Assembly (NCBI GenBank): GCA_018806985.1
Contig: JADANN010000174.1
Coordinates: 1,314,001-1,378,000 of the forward strand
Source of the DNA: Angiostrongylus vasorum
Taxonomy: Eukaryota > Nematoda > Chromadorea > Rhabditida > Metastrongylidae
Direction: 5' to 3'
Length of the DNA: 64,000 nucleotides
In this document: one piece after another, positions 1-10,935 of the stretch
Layout: every line of letters starts with the position of its first letter
Position numbering within the stretch: position 1 is the first letter of the stretch
The notes under the pieces: generated by a model
Seen by the model: the letters and a program-made list of their open reading frames with translations, nothing else
Databases searched by the model: none
Told to the model about the DNA's origin: nothing
Program-made: the position numbers and the translations under genes

Positions 1-23
1 TAGAGATCTGTGGTGGTTTCGAA

Positions 24-463
24 ATGAAGAAGTGTTCCTTCCCCAGTTGTGCTGGACATGCTAACCCAGGTAATTTCCGATATCTCGGGACCGATGACAA
101 CTGCACAGAGCAGAGTCCTTGAAATTTGTTGAATAAGTTCGCGGCCAAATTCCGGAACTGCGAGACAAGTCATCTTCCCAGTGCACGAGTAATGTGGTGC
201 AGAAGAAGAGGCCTCTGGATTGATTGGTGCTGAAAGAACTAGCCGTTTTTGTCGTTACGAATTTTACACCAGTATCAAATAACTTGTTGTGCGATTGGCA
301 TTTTGAAGCTTATTTTTTGCGTAACTATGAGACACGTTGTCTTTTTCTAACATCTGCCGAGGCTTCAGCATGCGTGGCTGCCCTATCGGACGACGCCAGA
401 TCTCGTCATTGTTATAAATTTACCAGCTTTTTAGACAATAGACGATATTTTTTTCTTCGATAG
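24..463 (+). pseudogene. Decayed THAP-type zinc finger coding region
   Basis: A start codon at 24 opens a frame beginning MKKCSFPSC, with the C-x4-C pair expected at the front of a THAP (C2CH) DNA-binding domain. A possible splice donor follows at 70. A later open frame (224-463) contains NLLCDWHFEAYF, which fits the distal C-x2-H pair and the following F of the THAP fold. Between the halves the frame is broken: a TGA stands just upstream of position 224, where a THAP tryptophan would be plausible. THAP domains occur in host transcription factors and in P-element transposases, and nothing here separates the two. The pattern is seen directly; the family call and its decay are inference. Confidence 0.4.
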
Positions 464-469
464 CTGAAC

Positions 470-780
470 GACTCGACAACTTCAAAATTTTGAAGTTTGG
501 AAAAAAAAGAAAAAAAAAGGATACAAAAGAAACTTCACTGCATCGTTCTATAGATGAATGGCACACATGCCATTGTTTCCCATATCTTATTGTAGATCAC
601 CATCCAGCAACACTACTACCAGGAAGATGTTTCAGCGAACTATGTTAGGTCTACTTCAATACTTTTTCTTGCCTGTTCGTTTCATACCCTTCTACGGTAA
701 AGAGGCGATGAGAAGTGAAGTAACCGCCAATTAGCAGTCCATTTGACAGCCAACGAACTCCTTCGAAGAAAAAATTCTTT
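470..780. other. Unassigned AT-rich stretch
   Basis: No open frame with splice sites, no repeat family member and no RNA motif was recognised here. Confidence 0.5.
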
Positions 781-1003
781 GCAATCACAATGTTAATCCT
801 TTTATTTGCTGCCTACCACAAATTTTTCACGGCAGGCACTATGTGAAATACAAAGAAACTTAATGATTCTGAGATATTTGTAAGACTCCGGACCTCAGTT
901 GTCTGCGGTGGGAAACGAAACGCGATTAATCTTTTTCGGGAGCTAATCCGTTCACCGCCAGAGTATCTGGGTTCTTCGTTTCGACTCGTCTGTCAGCTAG
1001 TTT
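780..1003 (-). repeat. SINE-C copy, degenerate
   Basis: On the minus strand this matches the copies at 49.8-50.0 and 62.8-63.1 kb: the shared features are a gagttttgc...atctcag block, a Lys/Gly-type B-box-like core and a ctcagc motif. It forms the left arm of an inverted pair with 1117-1265; about 50 bases (949-1002 against 1117-1170) are near-perfect reverse complements. Confidence 0.5.
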
Positions 1004-1116
1004 TTTTATCGATGGCCTAAATTCGCAATGAACCCAACTAAGCTGAGGCTGTAGTTGAAATCACAATATTAACTTTTTTATTTGATCAATCCCATTCACG
1101 GCACTGGTCGATTAAA

Positions 1117-1265
1117 AACTAGCTGACAGACAGTCGAAACGAAGAACCTATATTCTCTGGTGGTGAACGAATCGCGCGTTCGTTTCCCACCGCAGAAACC
1201 TGCTGTCCGGAGTTTTGCAAATATCTCTGCATCATTACGGTTCTTTGTAAATTACTAAGTGTAGG
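1117..1265 (+). repeat. SINE-C copy, right arm of inverted pair
   Basis: It starts at ctagctgacagac, the reverse complement of the end of the 780-1003 copy, and carries the same gagttttgcaaatatctc block. About 115 bases separate the two arms. The pair could be two opposed insertions or a foldback element. Confidence 0.5.
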
Positions 1266-1737
1266 GAATAGTTTTCCACGCGTCGTTGTTGTACAGGCTA
1301 TCTGCTTCAGTACAAAAGGCAGTGCAAAGTGGGCTAAAAAAGTTTTGTGTAACAAATAAAGTAATGGGAAAGACACGGATTGGGAGCAATGCACTTCGTC
1401 CACTTTACAGTACCTCACCCATACATGGCATACAATGCATCTCGGGTGATATAATGTTAACACATAGTGGCTTGAGAATACGCATATGTTTCCTTGATGT
1501 CCTGCCAGTTATTTGACAAGAAACGATAATTTTGATAACTAGAGCACTTGAGCGACGACGGGATTGTGAAAGAAACTTTGCCTTATCATTCTATGGGCAT
1601 GAAGGGTATATATGGTATTAATTACTATGGCTCATCATATAAACACAATGCTTTCAGCGCTTGGAAGTCTTTTTGCAACTTATTCTGTGTCTATCTCTAC
1701 ATTTTTCTTTCACACCTGCGCATTCCGTAACACCAGT

Positions 1738-1922
1738 GAAGGATAAAGGGGGAAAGTTGTCGGCGTTGATCAATCGCTGAGGGATGCGCCATGCATTCGA
1801 CTTCATTAAGTACCATTGGAGGTGATTGAATTCATATCTGGCTTTTACAATAATTGGCAGTAGCCTACCAATGTATCGAGTCAGTGCTGCTATCTCCCAC
1901 ACAGGTCAAGTACCAATTTGAC
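1738..1922 (-). mobile_element. SINE-A copy, head truncated
   Basis: On the minus strand the SINE-A 3' part is present, from the ggtacca motif through gatatgaattcaatcacctc, gcgcatccctcag and the tttatcc tail. The tRNA-like head with A and B boxes is missing. Confidence 0.75.
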
Positions 1923-2132
1923 GAAAAGGAGGCATTTTTTTTACACATGGGATTGTCCATCTTCTTCTTCACTGCTCGATAAACTGTGGAGATGAATCTC
2001 TAGTACTTTCACAGTTAACGACGAAACTGGCACTTCACCATCTAGACAGGTGTAGGCAGCTGCTTCGCATCTGCCATGAGATGGATGACTATTGATGAGA
2101 ACTCGAAGTCTCACCACTCTGTAATGATCATC

Positions 2133-2640
2133 TGTATCACCCGTTGTCTCGTTGATCGTCGAGTAACTGGTATGTTGTGGCCTTGCTTAACCCTATTTCA
2201 ACCTAGATGTTAATATCTTCGTAAAATGGTGATATTTTGGTTGTCAAATTTCTACACAGTTCGCAAAAGAATCCTTATATATTGAGTAGGAAGCCTCAGG
2301 CCGTCCAGGGCCTCCATGACTGCTTCTATCTCAGCTGAGTCAAAAGCTTACCTTAAATCGATGGAAGTGAGTCAGAGCGATCTCTTGTACTCTGGCGATA
2401 CTTCGACGTGTCTGTTGTCGTGTGGAGGATGTGGTCCACCGTAGCGAATCTTTTTTCGAAACCCCTGCTTACTCGTATAGCTGTTCCTCTTCAATATCCT
2501 GATGACTCGAGTGAAAAGTTTCTAGACGGCAGACAGCAAGCAGGTTGCGCAATAATTGCCCACGTAATGGGGAGGTCACAGTTCTTGAAGAGTAACCCAG
2601 TTCTGCTGGTCTTCCATTACTTGAAGGCACAATGTGGAGT
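2133..2640 (-). mobile_element. RTE-B fragment: 3' terminus joined to reverse transcriptase N-half
   Basis: Bases 2133-2175 match the extreme 3' end of the RTE-B copy at 54165 (shared cgttgatc-tcgag-gact). From about 2200 to 2640 the sequence matches the reverse transcriptase N-terminal half of that copy (55085-55510), all in minus orientation. The C-terminal half of the RT is missing between them, so this copy has an internal deletion. It abuts a plus-strand fragment that carries exactly the missing half. Confidence 0.7.
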
Positions 2641-2647
2641 ATTGACT

Positions 2648-3290
2648 CCACGTTCATTAGGAACGGATTGGTTGCGGATGCCCCATTCACGCTCAACGCA
2701 GTGAACATCTCTGAATGCTCCAGTTACGTCTATCTAGGGTCGGGAAATCATCATTATGAACGACTTAGCTTGAGAGTTCAGCAGAGGGAAACGAGCGGTT
2801 TGGGGAACTTTCAAGAGCATCGAGGATTTAGTGGAGAGAACAAAGAACACCCAACTTCGCGCCCACCTTTCCGATTCAACGGTACTTCCTGCTTTTAACG
2901 TATTCCTCAGAAACGTGGTTGATTCGTAGCAGTATGAAAGATCACTCAGCTTTATTAGAAGCGCAGTCGCAGATAAGGAAGGGATCCGAAGTCCCGACCT
3001 ACGTTGACGATAGAAAATTAAAGATGCCGTTCCATACAATAAACTGTCGAAGATGAGGTGGATCGGACACGTAGTCCGTATGAACGACAACTGATGGGCA
3101 AGAGATGCTAGTGAGTGGATTCCTCGGGATGTCAAATGTACTGCAGGAAGGTTACGGACCCGATAGTCAGAGTTTTTCTTGAGAGCCAAGGAAGAAAGAT
3201 CTGACGCTCGACGAATCCCTAGACTAAGCAGAACCCACTGGGCTAATCTTGCATGCGACAAGGAGAAATGGAAGATTTCCTTGCTCACGT
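2648..3290 (+). mobile_element. RTE-B fragment: reverse transcriptase C-half, plus orientation
   Basis: Plus-strand translation gives NGLVADAPFTLNA then ISECSSYVYLG, followed after frameshifts by a MRWIGHVVRMND motif and RIPRLSRTHWANLACDKEKW. These are the thumb and C-terminal region of RTE-type RTs and match the minus-strand frame at 54364-54900. The frame is broken many times. The orientation is opposite to the flanking RTE-B pieces. Confidence 0.75.
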
Positions 3291-3533
3291 TCGTTTTCAT
3301 CCTACTATCAATGGTACGACAAGTGATACAGGCAATACGACTTCCAGAGGAAACTTGTGTGATGCTATTTGTAGCATGTGACAGGAGCAAGCATAGATAG
3401 AGTGCGCATTTACCATTGTTTAGAGTGCTTCTTTGGAACAGGCATATTCCTTACCCATATCTTGCAACATTTCACTGATTTGCAAGCCTTTTCTCAAAAT
3501 CCTGCTAAAAGGTTTACCTCCTCATCGTGACTA

Positions 3534-3611
3534 GGGTGGTGATCCTGGGTGTCGGAGTGTGATGTACAGCGGGTGGATCCATCCCCCTTGCAGGGCCTTC
3601 CAAGCTGAGGT
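3534..3611 (+). repeat. Short fragment of the 385-base RTE-tailed element
   Basis: The segment with gatgtacagcgg, ggatccatcccc and gcagggccttcc matches the head of the non-autonomous element seen in minus orientation at 38861-39245 and 61295-61680. Confidence 0.4.
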
Positions 3612-3644
3612 AAAATCCAGCTGTTTCTAGCAGAAAGCCCAGCT

Positions 3645-4098
3645 AAGAGTAATCCAATACCAGGATCCGTTTATTTTACTGTGTCTAGCATTTAATACCC
3701 ACGTGTGGCTTGCTGAGCTCTGAACGTGTTTGTTGGTTATACTCAGAGGTAGCTTCCCAGTCTCTCCACGGAATAGATCGAGGAGCTTATTTGTTGAAGG
3801 CGACTCACATACGCCTTCCACATAGTTCGCTGTCACTTGAGTGGAGGCTTTTTGGCCGAATTGACTCGTAGAATTCAGTCCGCATAAACGAGAACACACC
3901 CACACACGCAAGCATGAATACATTCTCGTAAACACAGAAGGTATCTGCGAAATCGATGTAGCAGAAACAAGGAGTTCATCCACCGGATCCATTTGTACCT
4001 GTGGGAACTAAAGGTCGCTTTTTGTTTCTCTATTAACCACTTACACGCCACCTGAGGAAGCACCACGTTGCCTCGCGGCTAACTGGAATGAGAGATTT
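3645..4098 (-). mobile_element. RTE-B 5' region
   Basis: About 450 bases match 57110-57510, the 5' region of the RTE-B copy, in the same minus orientation. Shared landmarks are tactgtg-ttagcattt, atacccacgt, ggccgaa-ttgactcgtaga, cacccacacacgc and gtagcctcgcggctaac. No coding sequence of the element is attached here. Confidence 0.75.
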
Positions 4099-4604
4099 CT
4101 CTGTGACGGAGATGATGCCTTCGTAAGTTGCTAAATTCAATTCAATCGCCAGTTTCCTCTGGTGTTGCAAATGCCGCAATATCTAGCCACGAGGCTACAT
4201 GAATGTCCGTAGTTGGCTTGTGTGATGTTAGAGATGGGCTTAACGTCATTATGTTGCCTGTCGTATACCTGATTAGATACACGGGTGTAGTTGTGCGTAT
4301 GCGAGTCGTGTTCAAGTCCCGCAAAAACCTTAAATGGTTGAATGCTGCTTTCTCGTCAACTACACCTATCTTTCAGCTTTTTCTTAAAACACCAGTTGCT
4401 TTGCGTTCTTTCACAAGTAGATTCCTGCTTGTTTTCGCTTTCCAGAGCAGAAACAGAAGTGAAAGAAGACATTGAATAAAGAGAGTCAATTTGTTGGGTG
4501 CATCATTTGACTATAGATTTAAAACAAAAGAACAAAAAACTCGATTTATGCTGATTCATCCAATTCCTTGGAAGAACAGAAAACGCGATTCGTTAAGATT
4601 CCAT

Positions 4605-4733
4605 TTATTCTGCGTCTTCGTCATCACATTCGTTGTAGAAGACGTGCTCGGATAATTCGTAGTTGCTGATGTTATACACCATGCCAACGTACTTCTTAGG
4701 AATTGGGATGTACGTCATCACACTACAGTCGCC
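4605..4733 (-). CDS. Terminal exon of an unrecognised minus-strand gene
   Basis: After a clean acceptor (minus strand ttgcag, just above 4733) there is an open frame of 42 codons plus stop. It begins GDCSVMTYIPIPKKYVGMVY and ends in an acidic tail, ECDDEDAE. The exon is phase 0. The mixed hydrophobic and aromatic content with an acidic C-terminus is protein-like, and no repeat family overlaps it. Upstream exons should lie above 4740 but were not identified; the next minus-strand exon candidate (5218-5335) ends in its own stop. I do not recognise the family. Confidence 0.45.
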   Translation of the reverse strand, partial: GDCSVMTYIPIPKKYVGMVYNISNYELSEHVFYNECDDEDAE

Positions 4734-4799
4734 CTGCAACATGAGTAAACGCTCTTGAGCCAATGATAAGATGAATTATTGCAGTGCTGAGATAAGAGG

Positions 4800-4930
4800 A
4801 AAACCAAACAACAGTTCTACTCATTTTGTAAAATCCTCGTGGTTGTATTTCACATCGTACCCCTGCCGTGGAAAACTGATAGGCAGTAAACTGAAGCTAA
4901 AACACTATTGTCATGCTATTTAGTGCAAAC
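4800..4930 (+). repeat. SINE-C remnant
   Basis: Matches the 3' part of the copy at 62860-62940: tcctcgtggttgtattt, acatcgtac, gataggcag and gctaaaacactattgt in the same order. The tRNA-like head is absent. Confidence 0.45.
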
Positions 4931-5217
4931 CTTGTCTATCAAACAGCCAATTGTCCATATCACACGTGGCTCAAAAAATAACTGCAAAGTCTTTTAAGAA
5001 CCGAGTTTCCCTTTTCCTCGGTATGGCTAATCAACATGTACGCTTTCAATGATTAGCTGGCAGGAAGTTGATAAAGAACTTTAATGGGCTGATGTTCTAA
5101 CGTCTTCGTGTTCCTCAGAGCTGACAATACAAGATCGGCTTTGGATCATCGGCTGTGGGGAAGACGAAGACGTCAGAAAGTTAGCCGAATAAACATCTTT
5201 ATCAACCTCGTGTTAGT

Positions 5218-5335
5218 TCAATAATCCAGGAACGTATCGCTCTTCGGATTTAGATGAACAATGTCATCTATCGATCGCTTTCCGTCATGACTGTAGAAGT
5301 TATTGTCAAAGATGTCAAACAGAGAATTCGCACTG
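5218..5335 (-). CDS. Possible terminal exon, unrecognised product
   Basis: On the minus strand an acceptor-like ttgttag precedes a frame of 38 codons plus stop that starts SANSLFDIFDNNFYSHDGKR and ends KSDTFLDY. The stop lies in a short block (cctcgtgttagttcaataa) that recurs next to a Penelope-like element at 41640, so the natural end may have been replaced by repeat DNA. The frame can also be read further upstream without an intron as far as a TGA, so the acceptor is uncertain. Confidence 0.3.
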
Positions 5336-5504
5336 CTAACAATAATACAGGTTGGTACGACTATTCATAATATCGACGAGGAATGCGAAGACTAGAAATG
5401 TAAGGTTTTTCTAGAACTAATCGTGTAGAATTTTGAGAGGAGGTGATAATCATGTGTGGTCTTTTTTGGAGGGAATCTTAAGCTGCTAAGTACATAATGA
5501 GGCT

Positions 5505-7065
5505 TATACATTTCAGGGACATTGGATGAGGTCCAATCAATTGAGCAAGCAGGATTTCGACGATCGGAGTTTTGCTGCATAGACCATATCCAAACTGTGT
5601 CCAGGGTAATATTGAAGTCTATCTGGAATACCACCTGTCGCTACTCCTCACTTTCATATACAACGAGAAAGCGTTTGACAATTTTGAAACGAATGCAATT
5701 GTATCAGCCAGCGCACGTCGACCAAGAAGTATATCCGTCCTACGTAAGAGCTCTTGTTGATTGTTATCGGAATTGCACTACGAAAATACAGCTTTTTCAA
5801 CGAATACCCATAGAAAAAGTGGTTCTATGACATCATAGCTCCAAAGGCTTTTTAGTTAATTATAAAGTCACTCGACTAAGATGAGAAAAACAAATGTGTT
5901 GTTGGAAAATTTCTATCAAACCTTCGTTTCGCCGACACCATCGCATTTTCTTTTGGAAGTACCAACGAAGAGGAAACGGTGATCAGTGAGCTCAGCAATG
6001 AAGAAAAAAAGATCGGACCACGAGTCGGATGAATACCCAGTTCATGAAAAACCCATGCTCCAAAGGTGAATAAATCGAACTGGATGGTTCTCTGATTACA
6101 GAAACCATCTCGTACGTATACCTTGGACACTAAATAAACATGGGAAATGACATGAAGGAGGAATTAGACAAAGAAGGAAAACAGCTTGGGAGGCATCCTG
6201 GACACCCAAAGGAAGCCATCGACCAACCCAAAAAATCTGCCCTCACCCTTTTCAATTTAACGGGCCTTCCAATGCTATGTTGCAGCAGAGATGTGGGTTG
6301 ACATTTCGTGCATGTCAAGAAATATACGGACCATCCACTTAGCACTTGAACGATAAAATAAAATAATAAAGGTCTCGGCGTTGATTAATCCCTGAGGGAT
6401 GCGCCATGAATTCGACTGCATTAAGTATCGCTGGAGGTGATTGAATGCATATCTGGTCTTTACAATGACTCGCGATGGCCTAGCGATGCATCGAGCTAGT
6501 GCTGCTATCTTTCCAGAAAAGTCTGATCCCAATTTTCCGACTCCGGAGAGATGGAAGGCTTGGTGGGCCATTGGCGCGAGGATCGATCCCAGTGTGTGTT
6601 GCAGGACGCCTCCGAACACTGCGCCACACTCGCCAACTTAAACGATATTACATGAAATAAACTAGCACACACAACATCTACCCGGAATGCGATGATCTGA
6701 TCTGCGAAGCACACGCCGATATTGAAAGATAGAAGGGCTGACCATACATTGAGAAGAATAGACGACGGACGAAAATAGTAGAGTGAACTCTGCGGGGGAT
6801 GTAGGCGTCCCCTATGCCAATCATTTGCGCGTTGGGTGGATCTGTTCCTAACCATGGCCACTCAGCTAGACTCCCAGGAGCAGTTGTTTCAAAGATCGTG
6901 AGACTCGCACCTGCCATCATGCTCGAATAAAACCACCACCATGAGCGACGACTGTGAGGGAGAGTAACGAATGGGAAACGTGCTGAGATGCACACAACTT
7001 GTGAAGACTGGCTGTCTAAGTATCCTCGTAAGTAAGTCTAAGGAGGGGCGACTCGGGTCAGATGA
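5505..7065 (+). mobile_element. RTE-A non-LTR retrotransposon, 5'-truncated and interrupted by SINE-A
   Basis: The plus strand encodes broken reverse transcriptase: an SIEQAGFRRSEFCC motif, then YNEKAFDNFETNAIV (YEKAFDSVE in the better copy at 50.4 kb) and LRFADT-like remains of the catalytic FADD region near 5930. Coding similarity stops near 6350, where a minus-strand SINE-A is inserted, and resumes at about 6665 with the C-terminal and 3' region through to ctaagtatcctcgtaagtaag. Many frameshifts and stops make it non-functional. Alignment with the copy at 50215-51563 shows the two parts belong to one element. Confidence 0.8.
6355..6645 (-). mobile_element. SINE-A copy nested in RTE-A
   Basis: Full-length minus-strand SINE-A, with tail side at 6355, 3' motif gcgccatgaattcgac and head with B box and gtgtggcgcagtg near 6635. 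The flanking acgata at both ends may be a short target-site duplication. It splits the RTE-A coding sequence. Confidence 0.85.
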
Positions 7066-7189
7066 AGTCAGTCGAAGAGGTACGGTTGTGGAGAGACTAA
7101 ATGAGGAACCTCAGGTGGAAACACTGCGCCCATTGACTGGTATTACTGAACCAGGAAAGGTATCCACAATGTTGCGCGTTACTTGAATA

Positions 7190-7640
7190 CACACTAACAC
7201 GACAACCTTGAGAAAAGGAGGTGATCTGCAACATTTTCTTTTCCACTTTTTAACAAGCATGTCAGCGTGACAGCAAACTCTATGGGAAAATGAACATAGT
7301 TACGAATTTAGTTAATCTAAACCCTGATCACTAAGGACTGCATTTACATGGAATTCTTGGGTGCAGTGCCAGAAAACTAAACCTTATCCCGTCATTTATT
7401 GTTCATGGCAAAAAACACCGAGGAATGCTCTAATGTTTCCACTATCATACCTATCCCATGTAGCAAAACATTACGAGGTTTAGAGACCCGTTGTTCAGAT
7501 GCAAATATGGTGGAGGGAAATTAAAGGAAGACATGCTTAAGATCACGCAAAGACGAGCGGGAATTGTGAAAAACCTGCTGCTACCGGGTCTTAACTAACA
7601 CTCAAGGAATCGGTCTCCATCGTAATTCCAGTGATCACGA
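7190..7640. other. Unassigned stretch
   Basis: No coding frame, known repeat family or structured RNA was recognised between the RTE-A tail and the Tc1-like fragment. Confidence 0.5.
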
Positions 7641-7965
7641 GGTCGTGGAAGTTGTCCAAGAAATGCTTACTCGTGGCCCAAAAAGTCAATTCTACAAGTA
7701 TCAAGGGAAAGTGGGCCGTGCTTTCACTTTGCGCAAATTTTGTTCAAGAAGATGCTCCATGTCGTTCGTGAATGGCTGCATCCTCACCTTCCTGGGAAAT
7801 GGATTGGTCTTCGAGGACAGCATAAAAAAAAGAAAGAAAAAATTTTGGAACACCTCGAAGCATGAGTGCCAGTAGTTAAGCCTTCCACTCCACAAAAGTT
7901 CTTGGTGAAACCAATTAATGCAGTTAGGCTTGGTTGGAGAACTGCTCGCAAACCATGATGTCCAC
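7640..7965 (+). pseudogene. Tc1/mariner-superfamily transposase fragment
   Basis: One plus frame reads FVQEDAP, resembling the FQQDGAP motif around the second catalytic aspartate of Tc1-like transposases. A second frame continues VVREWLHPHLPGKWIGLRGQ, resembling the V-x-x-W/Y-L...PGRWIGRRGP motif that follows it in one Tc1-related family. A frameshift separates them and the region is otherwise broken. Terminal inverted repeats were not found. The assignment rests on these two motifs only. Confidence 0.4.
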
Positions 7966-8039
7966 TTCTAATCATAAGGAACCCCCATGGTATACGCTTT
8001 GTTCTCCTATTCATTGCCTGCAGAAATTGTAACTAAGAT

Positions 8040-10330
8040 ACGAACTATAAAAAATTTGAAATGAAGAGTTGCCTTTCAGTCACCTTGTAATTCCTTAAGC
8101 GACTTGTCTACACATAGTTTGGTCCCAGCCCTTTCTCCATTTGTTTCGGTTGTTTGGCAACCGTCGTCTACATGCGTTTTCGTGTTCGCGTCTAAGTTCG
8201 ATTGTCAACTGAAGATACGTAAACTTCTCTTCTTTTCAAGATGTTTAGTACTGGTCGCGCAAAATGTTCCTTGGAATCCAGAAATAGTCGAGCAATAGCT
8301 TCTCCAGGTCTTCATGCAGTGGTCGGCTGTTCTTGATCGGAGCGATGACTGTTACTTTTCTACAGATTCGCATTCTTACAGAACAACGGCGATTTCTTTT
8401 ACGGTGGAGTCCTACGAATAACCTTTGGAGGACCATGGAATGAGCAGCCCGAACAATAGGAAATATCTTCTGCCGAAACGTAGTTTGACCAATAAAGGAA
8501 CTCACTCTGTTTTCCGGATCACAATTGTGTTCGATCCACAGATAAGAACTCTGGAAGGCTCTTGCCCTTCTTGAAGCGCTGATTGAAAATGATCCGTCGA
8601 CGTCAGTTGTTGTATTCGCTGCTAATTCAGCTTTTAGCACTGCAATGAATCTCTCAAATTACCACGTTCTCAGGCATAATATAATCATCAGAAATCCGGC
8701 AATCAAGATATTCCGACATAACTCTCCTATAATTGTCTATGAACGATATCAGATTCCAGCGTAGGGCACTTTTGTGCACATGTTGCTGGATTTCGAGCAA
8801 GAACTATACCAATATCATACAGGGATCCGTGAACTTCATTTCGATCTGAATGCCTGTAGCAGGTTTACCATTGCATTCTAGAACTCCTAAAAAGACGTAG
8901 ACTAACGGTAGACATGGTGATTCATAAATGGGAGGTGTGATTGACAACAAAGCCCTTTGGTCTTACCGGTCACTTTGTAGTTGTGTAGCTTAGTTCTAAC
9001 GGTGACCACGAGAATGAAAAGGACAGTGTGGGTTAGTATCATCGTTCCAGTCAAGGAAACCTCGTCAGTAAAGATTTTATACAGCTGTTAACTAGTTGTT
9101 ATGAGTAATTTTATGGGACCAAACGGCATAAGAACCGGATATAATTACATGGAGATTGGATGTTGATGATGGGGCCAATTTATTTAATAGGATAAAAAAG
9201 TGCTTGAATGCTCACCATATACGACTAATTGCCTTAGTTATTGTTATATGAAGTGGTCCTATATGGTAATTATAAACACAAGTACCAATTTTTTGTCAAG
9301 AAAGTCAAGTGACGTCATAATTATACAATCGTCAAATTATATTACTGGGTACTTGCTGATTACAAAGAATGAAGAGAGATAAATTTACAAAGAGGAAACC
9401 TTTGCACTATGGCCCACACTTGTTCGGAAACGATTCTGCCTTAAGCTTTTCATATCGCTTCGAATTTCAGTCAACTCTTCGTTTCACTTACAACACTCGT
9501 GCTTGCCCGGCTTGCTACGACTCCACGTGTACTGTCCGTAGATAGAGAAATGAGGGTCAACTGTGGGCTGACATCGACCACATTGCTGAAGGGCAAGAAA
9601 TAGCCGATTTTTTTGTGGGATCCTTAAAATGTCGTAGCTTTTTAAATTGAATTTCATCGATCAAGGAAATTTTGATTTTCGATTTGTGATTGTTTGCTCG
9701 TACAAATACCAGATGATGAAGGTATAATAGTCCGTTGTGTCTAGAAGACTTTCCTTCTAGAACTCTCCAGTTTCTGAATTACCATTTGCCGAACATGGTA
9801 AAAGCGTAGTCGCTTAAATCTGACCCTTTCGGTTCACTTGTGAGGTTTGTCACTTGAAAATGAATGTACGTCATGCTTCGATTTCGATGCATCATCCTTC
9901 TGTACTCACAGACACGTTTATTGATAGCTGATGCTTCTTTTGTTAAGTTTTTTCGTAGTTGTTTTTTCTTCCGTGGTTGTCGTAGAACACAACGACTATC
10001 CACCTCCAACTACCGAGGTTCACGCAACTCCAAGTGATCGATCTGAAGACTTCATATAGGAATCAAACTCCTACCTCAGATTCTCGTTAAGCCCCCCTTT
10101 ACAGTGTTGAAGTAGTTCACGCCGATCATTGAGGACTCTCAGGGAGAGGACTTGGCTTTGAGATGTGTGGCGACTTTTTCTTCATCACTCATAGAGCTGA
10201 ACAGTTGTGTCGTTTCTTATCCTCTTTTTTTAAAGGTTCTTTTCAATCGTATTCGGTAGTTTTATTTAAGAACAGAAAAAACTTAGAATCTCGTCCATAG
10301 AGCTTTCCTCTCCGTCATTAAATTTGCTTA
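8040..10330. other. Unassigned 2.3-kb stretch
   Basis: The only long frame is 131 codons on the minus strand (8245-8640), rich in Arg and Leu. It contains no motif I recognise, and all three minus frames look equally protein-like there. A minus frame of 76 codons (9779-10009) is also unassigned. No SINE-A or SINE-B copy is present, which makes this one of the repeat-poorest stretches of the window. Confidence 0.4.
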
Positions 10331-10336
10331 TTTAAG

Positions 10337-10445
10337 CCAATATGAGATATAACCACAATTATGCTGAGATATTTGCAAAACTCGGAATCCCATGCCATCT
10401 CCGAAGCAGCGATTACCCGTTCTGGGGGTTCATTCATTAATGGAA
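10337..10445 (-). repeat. SINE-C remnant
   Basis: The block tgctgagatatttgcaaaac-tcgga followed by gcagcgattaccc is the reverse complement of the B-box flank and 3' core seen at 49.92-49.98 kb. Confidence 0.4.
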
Positions 10446-10559
10446 CTGTCCCTACGCCAGCGTTGTAAGCACACAATACTCTATTATGTCCAGACTTCTA
10501 TGAAGAAGTGACCTAACACAATGCTGATTCACTTTGGAAAAAAGTGGAGAAGAAATAAT

Positions 10560-10760
10560 CTAATATGTTATAGAGGACTTGAGAGGGCACTGGTAGTTGT
10601 GCCTTTGAAGACATGGAAGGAGCTGGTTCGATTCCGCCTGAATTACTCAGGGTTTCTATCCGTGCTCGGCCCACTGGTATAGGATTTTGCTGGAAAATGG
10701 CCTGTTGAAGGACCAGGGAACACTTGTAGTACGGCCGTTCCAAGAGCTCAGGATTTTCGC
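10560..10760 (+). repeat. tRNA-like element, weak
   Basis: Contains gcactggtagttgtgcc followed about 25 bases later by a good B box (agctggttcgattccgcc) and ctcggcccac. The spacing resembles the SINE-B head, but the body does not match SINE-B well. It may be a diverged relative. Confidence 0.3.
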
Positions 10761-10935
10761 CAAGAAGACCACATTTTCAAGACACAGCCGGACCCGCACG
10801 CAAATTTGAAGACCGTGAATGAGGGAGCACGAAAAAATGAAGCGAATAAGGAAACTGTTATGATCTACGCAACATATGTCAACTATACAAAAAAATAAAT
10901 GGAGAGATAAATAAATAATAAATATGGGATGAGAG

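Noticed and set aside
2133..3290. Classic twin-priming inversion of RTE-B
   Set aside because: The orientation pattern of the two halves fits, but the sense half lacks the 3' terminus while the inverted half has it, which is opposite to what twin priming leaves.
2734..3390. 218-codon minus frame as a gene
   Set aside because: It is the antisense of the plus-strand RTE-B reverse transcriptase fragment.
8245..8640. 131-codon minus frame as a gene
   Set aside because: It has no recognisable motif, no splice context, and neighbouring frames are equally open. Kept only as a note.
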